From Isotricha intestinalis (taxonomy: Eukaryota; Ciliophora; Litostomatea; Vestibuliferida; Isotrichidae), in the NCBI GenBank assembly GCA_023807065.1, contig JAJJLU010003470.1, positions 1 through 64,000 of the forward strand: DNA of 64,000 nucleotides. Reading direction: 5' to 3'. The position numbers and the translations under genes were made by a program. How positions within the stretch are numbered: the first letter of the stretch is position 1; every line of letters starts with the position of its first letter. Under the pieces are notes generated by a model that saw only the letters and a program-made list of their open reading frames with translations, did not search any database and had not been told where the DNA came from. This document shows, in pieces, positions 9,459 to 18,730 of this stretch.

Positions 9459-10616
9459 ATGAATGAATTTCTAAATAAGAAAAGAACAATTTTTAAAATA
9501 TCAAAAATTCCAAAATTAAAATTAAATAAAATTTCATTTGAAAACGAAATAGAAATAACAAATTTAAATAATAATTTAGAAGAAGAAAGTGAAATAAATG
9601 ATCAAAAAGAAATTACAAGAAATTCTTTGATTTCAATTAGTAAAGAAGTTTATAAATTTATTAAACAAAAACATTATACTAAAGGTTCTGATGTTACAAA
9701 TCATATTTTAGAAGTTTTATCATCAAAAAAAGCAAAATTAAATTATAAAAATATTCAAAGAAGAGTTTATGATGCTATTAATGTTATGTGTGCTATTGGT
9801 TTAATTAATAAAGAAAAAGGAAATATAACTTTTATTTCTAATGATGATAAAATTTTAAATAATGAAAATAGTAATATTAGTAATTTTAATAAAGAAAATA
9901 ATTTAGAAAATAATCAAGATATAAAAATTAATCTTATTAAAAATAATATTAAAGAAAAACAAAATGAATTAATATCAAATTTTTGTAGAGAATATTTTTA
10001 TAAAAAATTATTTGATATGAATCAAAATCAATATAAAAGAAGTACTACAATAGATAAATTGGATTTTCCTTTTTATATAATTACTTTAGAAAATGGTTGT
10101 AATTATAAAATAAAACAAAATGAAGATAATTCTAGAGTAGTTATTTTTTCTGATAAACCTTATTCAATAATTAATCCAGATAATATTATTAAAAAATTAA
10201 TAAAAAAAGATTTTTCAAAAAGTAATGTTGAAAAATTATATAAAGAAAAAAAAGGAATTGATGATATAATGGATTATTTAATTGAAAATAAGTTATTTGA
10301 TCTTTATTTTTCTGATGTAAAAAATGAACAAAATTGTTGTTCTAATAATAATATATTTTTTCCAAAAACAAAAAATTATATGTTTTATAATAATAATAAT
10401 AATAAATATTTTGATATAAACTCACATAATGAGTCAGAAAGTTTGTTAAATAATAATTTAAATAATAATTTATATGATTATAGAAAAGGAAGTGAAGATT
10501 ATTTAATACATAATTTATGTAATTTTAACAAAGTTGAAGATAATAATTTTGAAATTATTGAAGATGGAACAAAATATTATTCTAATAATTCATATGGTTA
10601 TATTAATAAAAAATAA
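9459..10616 (+). CDS. DP-family transcription factor (E2F dimerisation partner)
   Basis: A 385-aa protein. Residues about 62-127 form the winged-helix DNA-binding domain: SKEVYKFIKQKHYTKGSDVT, then the diagnostic NIQRRVYDAINVMCAIGLIN followed by KEKGNITFI. RRVYDxxNV is the DNA-contacting signature shared by E2F and DP; DP proteins have the long insert seen here (VLSSKKAKLNYKN). Residues about 150-265 match the DP dimerisation region (LISNFCREYFYKKL, LDFPFYIITLENG, VVIFSDKPYSI). The C-terminus is Asn-rich and low complexity. DP proteins pair with E2F to control S-phase genes; no E2F gene is in this window. It ends with TAA, 56 bp from a convergent gene. Confidence 0.9.
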   Translation: MNEFLNKKRTIFKISKIPKLKLNKISFENEIEITNLNNNLEEESEINDQKEITRNSLISISKEVYKFIKQKHYTKGSDVTNHILEVLSSKKAKLNYKNIQRRVYDAINVMCAIGLINKEKGNITFISNDDKILNNENSNISNFNKENNLENNQDIKINLIKNNIKEKQNELISNFCREYFYKKLFDMNQNQYKRSTTIDKLDFPFYIITLENGCNYKIKQNEDNSRVVIFSDKPYSIINPDNIIKKLIKKDFSKSNVEKLYKEKKGIDDIMDYLIENKLFDLYFSDVKNEQNCCSNNNIFFPKTKNYMFYNNNNNKYFDINSHNESESLLNNNLNNNLYDYRKGSEDYLIHNLCNFNKVEDNNFEIIEDGTKYYSNNSYGYINKK

Positions 10617-10672
10617 TATAAAGATATAATTTTAATAGTTTAAAGTAGAAAAATGTTAATTTATTTATTTAT

Positions 10673-11044
10673 TTAAATAATGTTTTTATATACTAATCCT
10701 TTATCTTTAATTATTTGCAAAATTAAAATTTTTTCCATAATTTCTTTTTCTTCTATTTTAAAAGAAAAATTAATTGTTCCCACATTTATTAATAAATTTT
10801 CATCAATTTTATCTAAAGGAAATGAATTAATTTCAATTAATATTTTTTTATCTTTTATTTCAATATTAGAAGAAGAAATTTTCACTTCTTCTTTTAAATA
10901 AACTATGTCTAAAATAATTTTAATTTCTACATTTATTTTATTTATATTTTCATATTCTTTTGGAATTAAAAAAGAAAAAGAAACTTTATCACATAATAAA
11001 GATAATTTAGGATTTATTTCAACTTCTTCTTCAGGATAAGACAT
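10673..11044 (-). CDS. small beta-rich hypothetical protein
   Basis: A 123-aa protein, MSYPEEEVEINPKLSLLCDK onward, not recognised. Alternating hydrophobic/charged residues (INVEIKIILDIVYLKEEVKI, KKILIEINSFPL, INFSFKIEEKEI) predict a single beta-sandwich domain, perhaps like a C2, MSP or CS fold. There is no signal peptide or membrane segment. The start has a typical A/T-rich leader. It is divergent from the Sfi1-like gene (215 bp between starts), so the two could share a promoter region. Confidence 0.65.
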   Translation of the reverse strand: MSYPEEEVEINPKLSLLCDKVSFSFLIPKEYENINKINVEIKIILDIVYLKEEVKISSSNIEIKDKKILIEINSFPLDKIDENLLINVGTINFSFKIEEKEIMEKILILQIIKDKGLVYKNII

Positions 11045-11259
11045 AAATAATAATTTAAAATATTAAAAATAAATAAATTTTATTTTCATTTTTTTAATAA
11101 TAAATAATTATAAAATATTTCATTTTTAATTAAATTGATGTAAAATATAATACAAAAAATTTCAATAAAAAAAATAAAAAATTTAAAAAAATTCAAATAT
11201 AACATCAATCAAAAAAAAAACAATTTAATCTGAAATTTAAAAAATTTAAAAGATAAAAA

Positions 11260-14200
11260 ATGCATTTTAACACTCCAATATACAAAAAAAATTCTCCATC
11301 AATTGAAAATGAAATGACAAAAAATACTCCCATAATAAACTCTTCATATAATTCATCAGAAAAGACAAATTCAAATTTATATGATAGTATGTTAAAGCCT
11401 TTAAAATTATCTTTTACAAAAGCTTTGATTAATAAAGAAAATTATTATAAGTATTCTCCTTTAATTAAAACTTATATAAATCACAAAAAAAATGAATTAT
11501 TTGATAGTTTCGAAAAAAAAAGAAGTAAAAGTGCGATTTTATATTCTGAGAGAATTAGAAAAAAAATATTAAACAGAAACGTTGTTAAAACCCTTAAAAT
11601 AAAATTTACTCCTAAAATAAAAGTAAAGAAAGAAAAAATTAGTTTTTATATGAGAAAAAAAATCAAAAATTGTTTAAATAAATGGATTCAAATTATTAAA
11701 GAGGAAAATTATATTAATTCTTCTTATTCTAATAATGAAATAATAAACAATTTTAATTATTTTTCAGAAGAAAAATGTTTAAAATATAAAATTAATAATG
11801 ATAATCTTGTAAAAGATTTATTACCTTCTTTTGATAAAGAAATCAACAACGAAAATACGGAAAATAAAATAACAGTAAAAGTCGTTAAAAACAAAAATTT
11901 AAATTTTATGAATTCAAAAAATAATGGATTTAACATAATAAGTAAAGTAATAAAAAGAAAATATTATAAATTATTTAAAAAGAAAATTAGAAATTTAATT
12001 CTTAAAGAAGCAATGAAAAAAAACACTAAAAAAATTTTTACCATAAAATATTCACACCATAAAAAATTTAGAAAACCTAAATTAATAAATTTATATAAAA
12101 GATTACACTTAAAGAAATATTATAGAAGATGGAAAAAAAAAATATTATTAGAATATACTCATACAAGTGAAGAAAAAAAAGATTTAATTATAAAATATTC
12201 TCCAGTTAAAGTAATTCCAAATGAAAATGAGCATAATCTTTCAAAAAAAAGAGAAAAAAAAAAAAAAGATTTAACTATTAAATATACTGCAATTAAAATG
12301 TTAAAAAATACTACAAATAATAATAATTATAGTTTAAATAGTAAAAATTTCGAAGAAATTAATTTTGTCACTAATGATAATTTAAATAAAACAAAAATAA
12401 ATGGAAAAGAAAAATTCGAAGAAGATATAATTATTAACACAAATAAAAACTTAGAAGCAGAAAAAACAAAAAACAAAAATTTAATAATAAAATTTAACCC
12501 AATTAAAAGTTATAAAAACAAAACAATAAATAATAATGAAATAAATAATAATAATAAAATAAAAGGAAATAAAACAATACAATCGAAAAAAATATTGGAA
12601 AAATTAATTAAAAAATTAAATTCAAATAAAAATGAACATTTAAAAAATTCTTTTAAAAAATGGAGAAAAAAAAAATATGAAAATATAGAAAAAGAAATAA
12701 TTGAAGAAGATGAATTTAATGAAAGTAATGATTATAATGTAAGAACTCCAAGTTCAAAAAAAAGATTTAATTTAAAAAGTGACATTTCACCAAATAATAA
12801 TTTAAAAATGTCAAATGAAAAATCAAATGATGAAACCAAAATCACTGAAGATTCTTCTTTTTTAAATGGAAGTTCTGATAATAATTATGATATTAAAGAA
12901 ACTTTTGCTTTTAAAAAATTTAATAAATTTGATTTGGAAAAAAATGATTTTATTAATGAAGAAATTAAAAAAGTGAATTTAGATAATAGAATGATTAAAA
13001 AAAATTTTGATATTAAATATAATAATAAAAGTCCTATTAATATTTTTAGAAAATCTACTAATGATTTATATGTTAAAATTATTATTGAATTAATGGAAAG
13101 AAAAAATAAAAACAAATTAATGAAAAAATTTTTTGATGTTTGGAGTCTTAAAATTCAAAATAAATATAATGAAAAAGTATTTAGATTAAAAAATATTATT
13201 CTCAAAGAAATTATTCATAAATATTTTAATGTTTGGAAAGAAAAATATTATAATGATATTAAAAAGCCTAAAATTATTAGAATATTTAGAACTAGAAATA
13301 TTATAAATAAAATTAGGGAAAATGAATTTTTAAAAAGATGTTTATTTAAATGGATAAATATATCAAAAACTATAAATGAGAGAAATAATAATTTCAAAAA
13401 TAAAATTTTGAAAATTGAAAGGTATTATATCAATAAAATGAAAATTACAAATTTTGATAAATATAAAAATAATATTAAAAAAATAAAAGAAGATGAGGAA
13501 CATAAGAAACAAATTTTAAGTTATTTATATCATAAATATCAAATTAAAAATATTAGAAATTTATTAACAAATAAATTAAAAATTTGGATAAATCAAACAA
13601 GAAAAAAGAAATTAATATATAATTATCAAACTTTAAATGAATGTTTTCTCTTTTTCAAAAATAAATTGATTTTGAATGCTTTTAAATTAATTCAAAAAGA
13701 AATAATTAGATTAAAAAATATAAGTGCATTTAAACAAAATTATTTAAAAAAAGTAATAAAAAACAAGAATGATTATAGATTGAATAATTTACAAAAATTC
13801 TTTAATTTATGGAGATTAAATAATCAAAAAATAAAAAATATAAAAATTATTTCAACAGTAAAAATATATAATTCAATAGATAAAATTAAGAAATCAAATA
13901 AAAATGAAATTTTGAAAAACTTTTTTATTTTTCTTAAAGAAAAATTTTATAACAAACCTCAGAATTTAAAATTAGATTTAAAGATAAATGAAGAGAATAA
14001 AGGAAAAAATAATCAAAATCAAATTAAAAAAAAGAGAAAATCAAATAAAACAAATATCCAAATTAAATTTTCCCTGAAAAATATTATGTTAAATAATTAC
14101 AATAATAGTTCTAATCAAAATAATATTGTGAAAGTATATTATATTTTAAACTATATGATCAAAAAACAAATTTTCATAAAATTATTTAATCAAAATAAAA

Positions 14201-15849
14201 ATGATATGGGTATAAAAAGGAAAATTGATAAATTAGATAAATTAAATCATTTATTTGAAATAATTATGAAGAAAAAAGAAGAAAATTCAATTAGAAAATC
14301 ATTTAATAAATTAAAGAATAATTTATTAACTTCAAGACTTAAAACGATTATTTTTTTACAAAGAAAAATTAAACAATTTTTATCTAAAAGACAAAAAGAT
14401 AATAATACTAAAATAAATAATATTCTTAAAAAATATTATTTAAAAAAAGAAAATAATAGAAAATGGACATTAATTCTTTATCTTAGAAAATTTAAAACGA
14501 TGAATGAAAAAAATAATTTTAATAAAAAATTATCTAAACTTCAATCAACATTTAAAGGAATAATATTTAGAAATCAATTTAAAATCATCAAAAAATTCAT
14601 ATATAAATTAAATTTAATAAGAAATAATTACAAAAAAGAATATGAAAGAATATTCATTGCAAATTTAAAAAAAAGAGAAAGTAAACTTTTATTTTTAGCT
14701 ATTATATCAAAAAAAAATAATAAAAGTAAAAATCTTTTAAAAAAATATTTAAAATTATGGTTAATTAAAGCTAATTCAATAAAAAAGAATAATGAAAAAT
14801 CGAAATTAATTCAATTTTATTTAAGAAAACAATTATTGAAAAAATACTTAAATAATTTAATTATTCATAATCAGAAAAAGTTTTATCAACAAATCAATTA
14901 TATAATCAAAAATCAAAAATTAAAACATATACTTTTGAAAAAAATGTTAAAAGATAGTGTTTATAAATGGTTAGAAATATCAAAAAAATTATATATTGAT
15001 GATAATAATTATAAAAAAATAAGAAATACACTTAAAAAATATGAAAAACAAAATATTAATATTTTCATAATAAAATTATTCAAATTATATTCATATCAAG
15101 TTTTAAATAAATTTTTCAATTTAATAAAAAGTAAAATTCAAATAAAAAACAAAAATGTATTTCAAAAAATAAAATATTATTGCATACCATTAAAATCAAA
15201 AATTATTTCAAATGAAAATTACAAAATTCAATTAATTCATTTTAAATTTAAAGGAAAATCAAGAAAAATAAAAAATCAAAAATTGAATAGAAACACAATT
15301 TCATTTTTACTTCCTTCATTTATCAAATATTTAAATTTTAAAATGTATCAAAAAAGAAAAAAAACATTTAATCATTTAAACAAATATTCAATATATAAAC
15401 ATTTAATTGAATTATTATTCCAATATACAAATAAAAAATTATTATATAAACAATATAAATTCTTTTCAAAATTAAGAAAAAATAAAAGTGAAATAATAAA
15501 TGAAGAATCATTTGATGTAATATATAAAAAAATTTTAACAAGAAAATTAACTACAACTTTGAAAATATCAGCAAGATTAAATAATATCATATATTTAATG
15601 AATTTAACAGAAATGCATAAAAAAATTGCTTTTGACATTTATAGAAAAAAAATTATTAAAACTTGGAGACTTATTGCTTTTTATAAATTAATGAAATTAA
15701 AAAAAATGAAATTAATGTATCAAAATTATATGAATACTTTTATGAATTTATCGAAAGATTTATTTGGAAATGGCTTTAGTGAAGAAAAAAGTATTCAAAT
15801 ATGTTTTGCTGAATTTTTAGAAAAAATAGACTTTATAAATTTTGATTAA
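11260..15849 (+). CDS. Sfi1-like centrin-binding repeat protein
   Basis: A very basic 1529-aa protein made mostly of long helices. At least eleven Trp-containing repeats fit the Sfi1 pattern (hydrophobic xx W+): CLNKWIQIIK (about 143), YYRRWKKKIL (290), SFKKWRKKKY (463), FFDVWSLKIQ (623), YFNVWKEKYY (655), CLFKWINISK (695), LKIWINQTRK (775), FFNLWRLNNQ (848), YLKLWLIKAN (1165), SVYKWLEISK (1233) and IIKTWRLIAF (1467). Sfi1 repeats each bind one centrin, making filaments at spindle pole bodies, centrosomes and basal bodies. The N-terminal third also carries repeated IK(Y/F)(S/T)P-type motifs (for example DLIIKYSPVKV), which are not part of known Sfi1. The region has no introns despite its length. 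Confidence 0.8.
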   Translation: MHFNTPIYKKNSPSIENEMTKNTPIINSSYNSSEKTNSNLYDSMLKPLKLSFTKALINKENYYKYSPLIKTYINHKKNELFDSFEKKRSKSAILYSERIRKKILNRNVVKTLKIKFTPKIKVKKEKISFYMRKKIKNCLNKWIQIIKEENYINSSYSNNEIINNFNYFSEEKCLKYKINNDNLVKDLLPSFDKEINNENTENKITVKVVKNKNLNFMNSKNNGFNIISKVIKRKYYKLFKKKIRNLILKEAMKKNTKKIFTIKYSHHKKFRKPKLINLYKRLHLKKYYRRWKKKILLEYTHTSEEKKDLIIKYSPVKVIPNENEHNLSKKREKKKKDLTIKYTAIKMLKNTTNNNNYSLNSKNFEEINFVTNDNLNKTKINGKEKFEEDIIINTNKNLEAEKTKNKNLIIKFNPIKSYKNKTINNNEINNNNKIKGNKTIQSKKILEKLIKKLNSNKNEHLKNSFKKWRKKKYENIEKEIIEEDEFNESNDYNVRTPSSKKRFNLKSDISPNNNLKMSNEKSNDETKITEDSSFLNGSSDNNYDIKETFAFKKFNKFDLEKNDFINEEIKKVNLDNRMIKKNFDIKYNNKSPINIFRKSTNDLYVKIIIELMERKNKNKLMKKFFDVWSLKIQNKYNEKVFRLKNIILKEIIHKYFNVWKEKYYNDIKKPKIIRIFRTRNIINKIRENEFLKRCLFKWINISKTINERNNNFKNKILKIERYYINKMKITNFDKYKNNIKKIKEDEEHKKQILSYLYHKYQIKNIRNLLTNKLKIWINQTRKKKLIYNYQTLNECFLFFKNKLILNAFKLIQKEIIRLKNISAFKQNYLKKVIKNKNDYRLNNLQKFFNLWRLNNQKIKNIKIISTVKIYNSIDKIKKSNKNEILKNFFIFLKEKFYNKPQNLKLDLKINEENKGKNNQNQIKKKRKSNKTNIQIKFSLKNIMLNNYNNSSNQNNIVKVYYILNYMIKKQIFIKLFNQNKNDMGIKRKIDKLDKLNHLFEIIMKKKEENSIRKSFNKLKNNLLTSRLKTIIFLQRKIKQFLSKRQKDNNTKINNILKKYYLKKENNRKWTLILYLRKFKTMNEKNNFNKKLSKLQSTFKGIIFRNQFKIIKKFIYKLNLIRNNYKKEYERIFIANLKKRESKLLFLAIISKKNNKSKNLLKKYLKLWLIKANSIKKNNEKSKLIQFYLRKQLLKKYLNNLIIHNQKKFYQQINYIIKNQKLKHILLKKMLKDSVYKWLEISKKLYIDDNNYKKIRNTLKKYEKQNINIFIIKLFKLYSYQVLNKFFNLIKSKIQIKNKNVFQKIKYYCIPLKSKIISNENYKIQLIHFKFKGKSRKIKNQKLNRNTISFLLPSFIKYLNFKMYQKRKKTFNHLNKYSIYKHLIELLFQYTNKKLLYKQYKFFSKLRKNKSEIINEESFDVIYKKILTRKLTTTLKISARLNNIIYLMNLTEMHKKIAFDIYRKKIIKTWRLIAFYKLMKLKKMKLMYQNYMNTFMNLSKDLFGNGFSEEKSIQICFAEFLEKIDFINFD

Positions 15850-16133
15850 GAAAATATGAAAAATAAAAGTTTTTCAAGGCTTATCTTATATATTTTTATA
15901 AATAAAATGATATAAATATTTTATATATAATTATAAATATATATAAATATAAATCATATTTATAAAAGAAAAAGATTTATAATTTCTAATTATGTCAAAA
16001 ATTAATAAAAAAAAAATAATTAAAAAAAACAAAAAATAAATTAAATAATTATATTAAATCCAAATTAATTATCTTCCCCAAAGAATAATATAAAATAAAA
16101 AACGTAAAAGAAAAATATAAATAAAAAAATAAA

Positions 16134-17129
16134 ATGAAAAAAATTTCTTTAAATTTCTTTGGTGAAAAAGCTGAAATAAATATGCCAACAAATTTAGAAT
16201 CATTAAAAAAAGCAATATCAGATCAATTTTTATTTTCTCCTTCAGATGCAGCAGAACTAATAATAGGATATGCTAAAGATCTTGGAAAAAAAATAATAGA
16301 AACTGAACAAGACTTTCAAAATTTTGTAAAAGAAAAAATATTTCAAATTGATTTAGATATAAATGAAAATAGTAGAATTTACAAAGAAAATTTAAATGAA
16401 ATTGAAAAAGATCAAAATTTAAAAGAGCTTGATCTTTTAGTTAATAATAGAAAAAAATTAATTGAAGAAAACGAAAAAGAATTAAAAGAATCAAAAGAAA
16501 AAATAACTCAATTACAAAAACAAATCATGGAAATTAACAAGAAAATATTTAGTTCAAGAAATGAATTAAGAAAAAAATATGCTGATAATTTAAAGAAAAT
16601 TGAAGAAGAAGATATTAAAATAAATAATTTAAGACAAAAGTTAAATCTATCTCCTGAACCAAAAAGAGTTCAAAAACCATTATTTCCTCAAAGAAAATGT
16701 GTTCAAAATATTCATGGTTTTCCTAAATGTATTCCTCATCATCGTCCTAGAACAGGAAATGCAAATATGACAGCTCAAACATTTGATAAAAATCCCATGT
16801 GGATTTTCTTAGAAAAAAAAATAGAAGAATTTAAAAATAAATTTGTTGAAAAAAAAGAAGAAAAAGAAGAAAAAAAATTAGAAAATAATAATCAACCTAT
16901 TCATAGAAATGTTAAATGTGATGGTTGTGGTGTTTTTCCTATTATTGGAAATAGATATAAATGTTGTGTTTGTAATAATTTTGATTATTGTGAAGCATGT
17001 GAAGAAAAATTCAGAGATGAACATCAACATCCTTTTATTAAAATTTATAAACCTGAACAAAGGGTAAATCTTAATAAATTCAGGTTTAATCAAAATTTCC
17101 CCATTTTTAATAATAATAATAAACATTAA
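16134..17129 (+). CDS. PB1 - coiled coil - ZZ zinc finger protein (p62/NBR1-like)
   Basis: A 331-aa protein. Residues 1-65 look like a PB1 domain (MKKISLNFFGEKAEI; basic start, then FSPSDAAELIIGY). A heptad-rich coiled coil spans about 70-170 (KKLIEENEKELKES). Residues about 255-308 are a ZZ zinc finger: CDGCGVFPIIGNRYKCCVCN, then DYCEACEEKFRDEHQHPFIK, with the C-x2-C, C-x2-C, C-x2-C and HxH spacing. PB1 plus ZZ is the layout of selective autophagy receptors SQSTM1/NBR1 and of some ciliate and plant relatives. I see no clear LIR or UBA domain, and the C-terminus ends in poly-Asn, so a scaffold role is all that can be claimed. Confidence 0.75.
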   Translation: MKKISLNFFGEKAEINMPTNLESLKKAISDQFLFSPSDAAELIIGYAKDLGKKIIETEQDFQNFVKEKIFQIDLDINENSRIYKENLNEIEKDQNLKELDLLVNNRKKLIEENEKELKESKEKITQLQKQIMEINKKIFSSRNELRKKYADNLKKIEEEDIKINNLRQKLNLSPEPKRVQKPLFPQRKCVQNIHGFPKCIPHHRPRTGNANMTAQTFDKNPMWIFLEKKIEEFKNKFVEKKEEKEEKKLENNNQPIHRNVKCDGCGVFPIIGNRYKCCVCNNFDYCEACEEKFRDEHQHPFIKIYKPEQRVNLNKFRFNQNFPIFNNNNKH

Positions 17130-17452
17130 ATTATCCTTTATTATTTGTTGAAAAAAATTTTTTAAATATTTTTTATTATTTGTTTTTATAAAAAAAAGCT
17201 TTTATTTTTTGGGCTTTTTTTTATTTTAAAAAAATCTTTCTTATTAGGTTATTAAAAATTTATTTTTTATCAAAAAATTTTATTTGTTTTAAATAAAAAT
17301 ATTTCAATTATTATATATATAAATTTAATAATTGATATAAAAATAATTGTCAAATAATCTAATTTATTACATCGCATAGAAGTAAATAAAACCAATAAAC
17401 CAAATAAAATAAAAAAAAAAATAATAGTTCCATCAATATACAAAAATCTATT
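17130..17452. other. convergent intergenic region, nothing recognised
   Basis: A 323-bp gap between two convergent stop codons. It contains AT-rich runs, a small inverted AAAAGCTTTT element near 17197, and no coding frame or RNA-like structure I can support. It probably holds both transcripts' 3' ends. Confidence 0.4.
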
Positions 17453-18247
17453 TTAATAAGTAAAATGTTCTATATTAACATCACAACTTTTTTTATAATT
17501 ATTTTCAAAATTACTTTCTTTTTTCCCAAAATCTTTTTTATTTAATCTTTTTAAGCATTCTTGAACATGACAATATTTAATTTTAGGATTTCTTATTTTT
17601 GATAAATTTTTATTACAAATAGGACAATAAATATATATATCAATTTCTCTTAAAGTTAATTTATTATATTTTCTATAACTTTCATATCTTAATTTATCTT
17701 CTTCTCCAAAACCATCCAAACATTTATTTATATGAATATCTATTCTTTTTAAATTCATATTTTTTGGAAAATACCAATTACATTTTGGACAATTTAACAT
17801 TTTTTTATTATTTTCAAAATTTTTCTCATCTTCAAAATTTTTTTGCATCAATTCTTCTTTTTTTTCAAATTTTTTTTGGTCTAATTGAGTTTTGTAAGTT
17901 ACAATATGGAAACTTTTTCTTCTTTTTTTAAGCAAAAAATTTATTTTTTTTTTTTTGAATGGGTTGGATAATTTATAAAAAGAATTTTTTCTTTTTGTTG
18001 ATTTACATTTCGAAAAATTTCTTTTTATATTAAATTTTTTTGAAGATTTTGGTTCTTTTGAAACATATATATAATTAAAGTTAACTAAAAAGAAAAAGTT
18101 TAAATTTATTTTACTTTCTGGTAAAACTTTTGAATAATAATCATCAAAATTATTTGGATTTTTAAAAAAAGAAAAATTTCGAATTTTATCATCTGAAATG
18201 GATAAAGAATCTATTTCCATTAAAAATGATAATTTATTAATTACCAT
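17453..18247 (-). CDS. tandem C2HC zinc finger protein (UBZ4/SLX4-like?)
   Basis: A 264-aa basic protein. Two zinc modules sit in the C-terminal half: CPKCNWYFPKNMNLKRIDIH then INKCLDG, and CPICNKNLSKIRNPKIKYCH then VQECLKR, each Cys-x2-Cys...His-x3-Cys. This spacing, with a Leu-rich linker, resembles the Rad18/SLX4-type ubiquitin-binding (UBZ4) fingers, which in SLX4 also come as a tandem pair. The N-terminal half is Lys/Ser/Phe-rich and not recognisable. A 30-bp stretch at 18085-18114 has intron-like ends (GTAAAA...TTTTAG on the minus strand) and codes for a Phe/Leu/Asn run, so it may be an in-frame intron. Function in DNA repair is only a guess. Confidence 0.6.
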   Translation of the reverse strand: MVINKLSFLMEIDSLSISDDKIRNFSFFKNPNNFDDYYSKVLPESKINLNFFFLVNFNYIYVSKEPKSSKKFNIKRNFSKCKSTKRKNSFYKLSNPFKKKKINFLLKKRRKSFHIVTYKTQLDQKKFEKKEELMQKNFEDEKNFENNKKMLNCPKCNWYFPKNMNLKRIDIHINKCLDGFGEEDKLRYESYRKYNKLTLREIDIYIYCPICNKNLSKIRNPKIKYCHVQECLKRLNKKDFGKKESNFENNYKKSCDVNIEHFTY

Positions 18248-18730
18248 CTTATTAAAGTTAATTTTTAGAAGTTCGCTTTTCTAACAATGATTTATTATTT
18301 ATATTTTAGAAAATATTTTTTTAATTTCTTAAATTTATCTAAGTTTATTTAAGTCTAAAAGATTGTTTATTTTATAAGATTTGATATTGTTTTGTATCTT
18401 TTATTTAAAATATCCGTTTTTTAATTTTTATAAAAAATTTTTTGGTTTTTATTCTTTTTTTTAGTCCATTTTAGAAGTAATTAATATTATTTAAGATAAA
18501 AAAAGGTGTTTTGTTTGGGAAATTAAATATTAGGTTTAATTGGTTTTTTGGGTAAAATGGATATTTCTTTTTCAAGAAATTAAGATATGTAATTTAATTT
18601 TTTTATTTATTAAAAGTAGTTATTATTTATGTTATTATTATATTATTAATATAATCTTTAATTATGATAAAGAAAAATTAATATGTATTTTGCAATAATA
18701 AACTTTTAATATTCAATTTATATATTTCTT
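18248..18730. promoter_or_regulatory. divergent intergenic region
   Basis: A 483-bp gap between two divergent starts (zinc-finger gene and TTLL gene), presumably containing both promoters. It is T-rich with scattered G runs (TTTGGGAAATT, GGGTAAAATGG near 18510-18560) but shows no open frame, repeat or tRNA-like fold. Confidence 0.4.

Noticed and set aside
17190..17225. Hairpin terminator at AAAAGCTTTT
   Set aside because: A short A/T palindrome in a convergent gap is expected by chance; bacterial-type terminators do not apply in this eukaryotic context.
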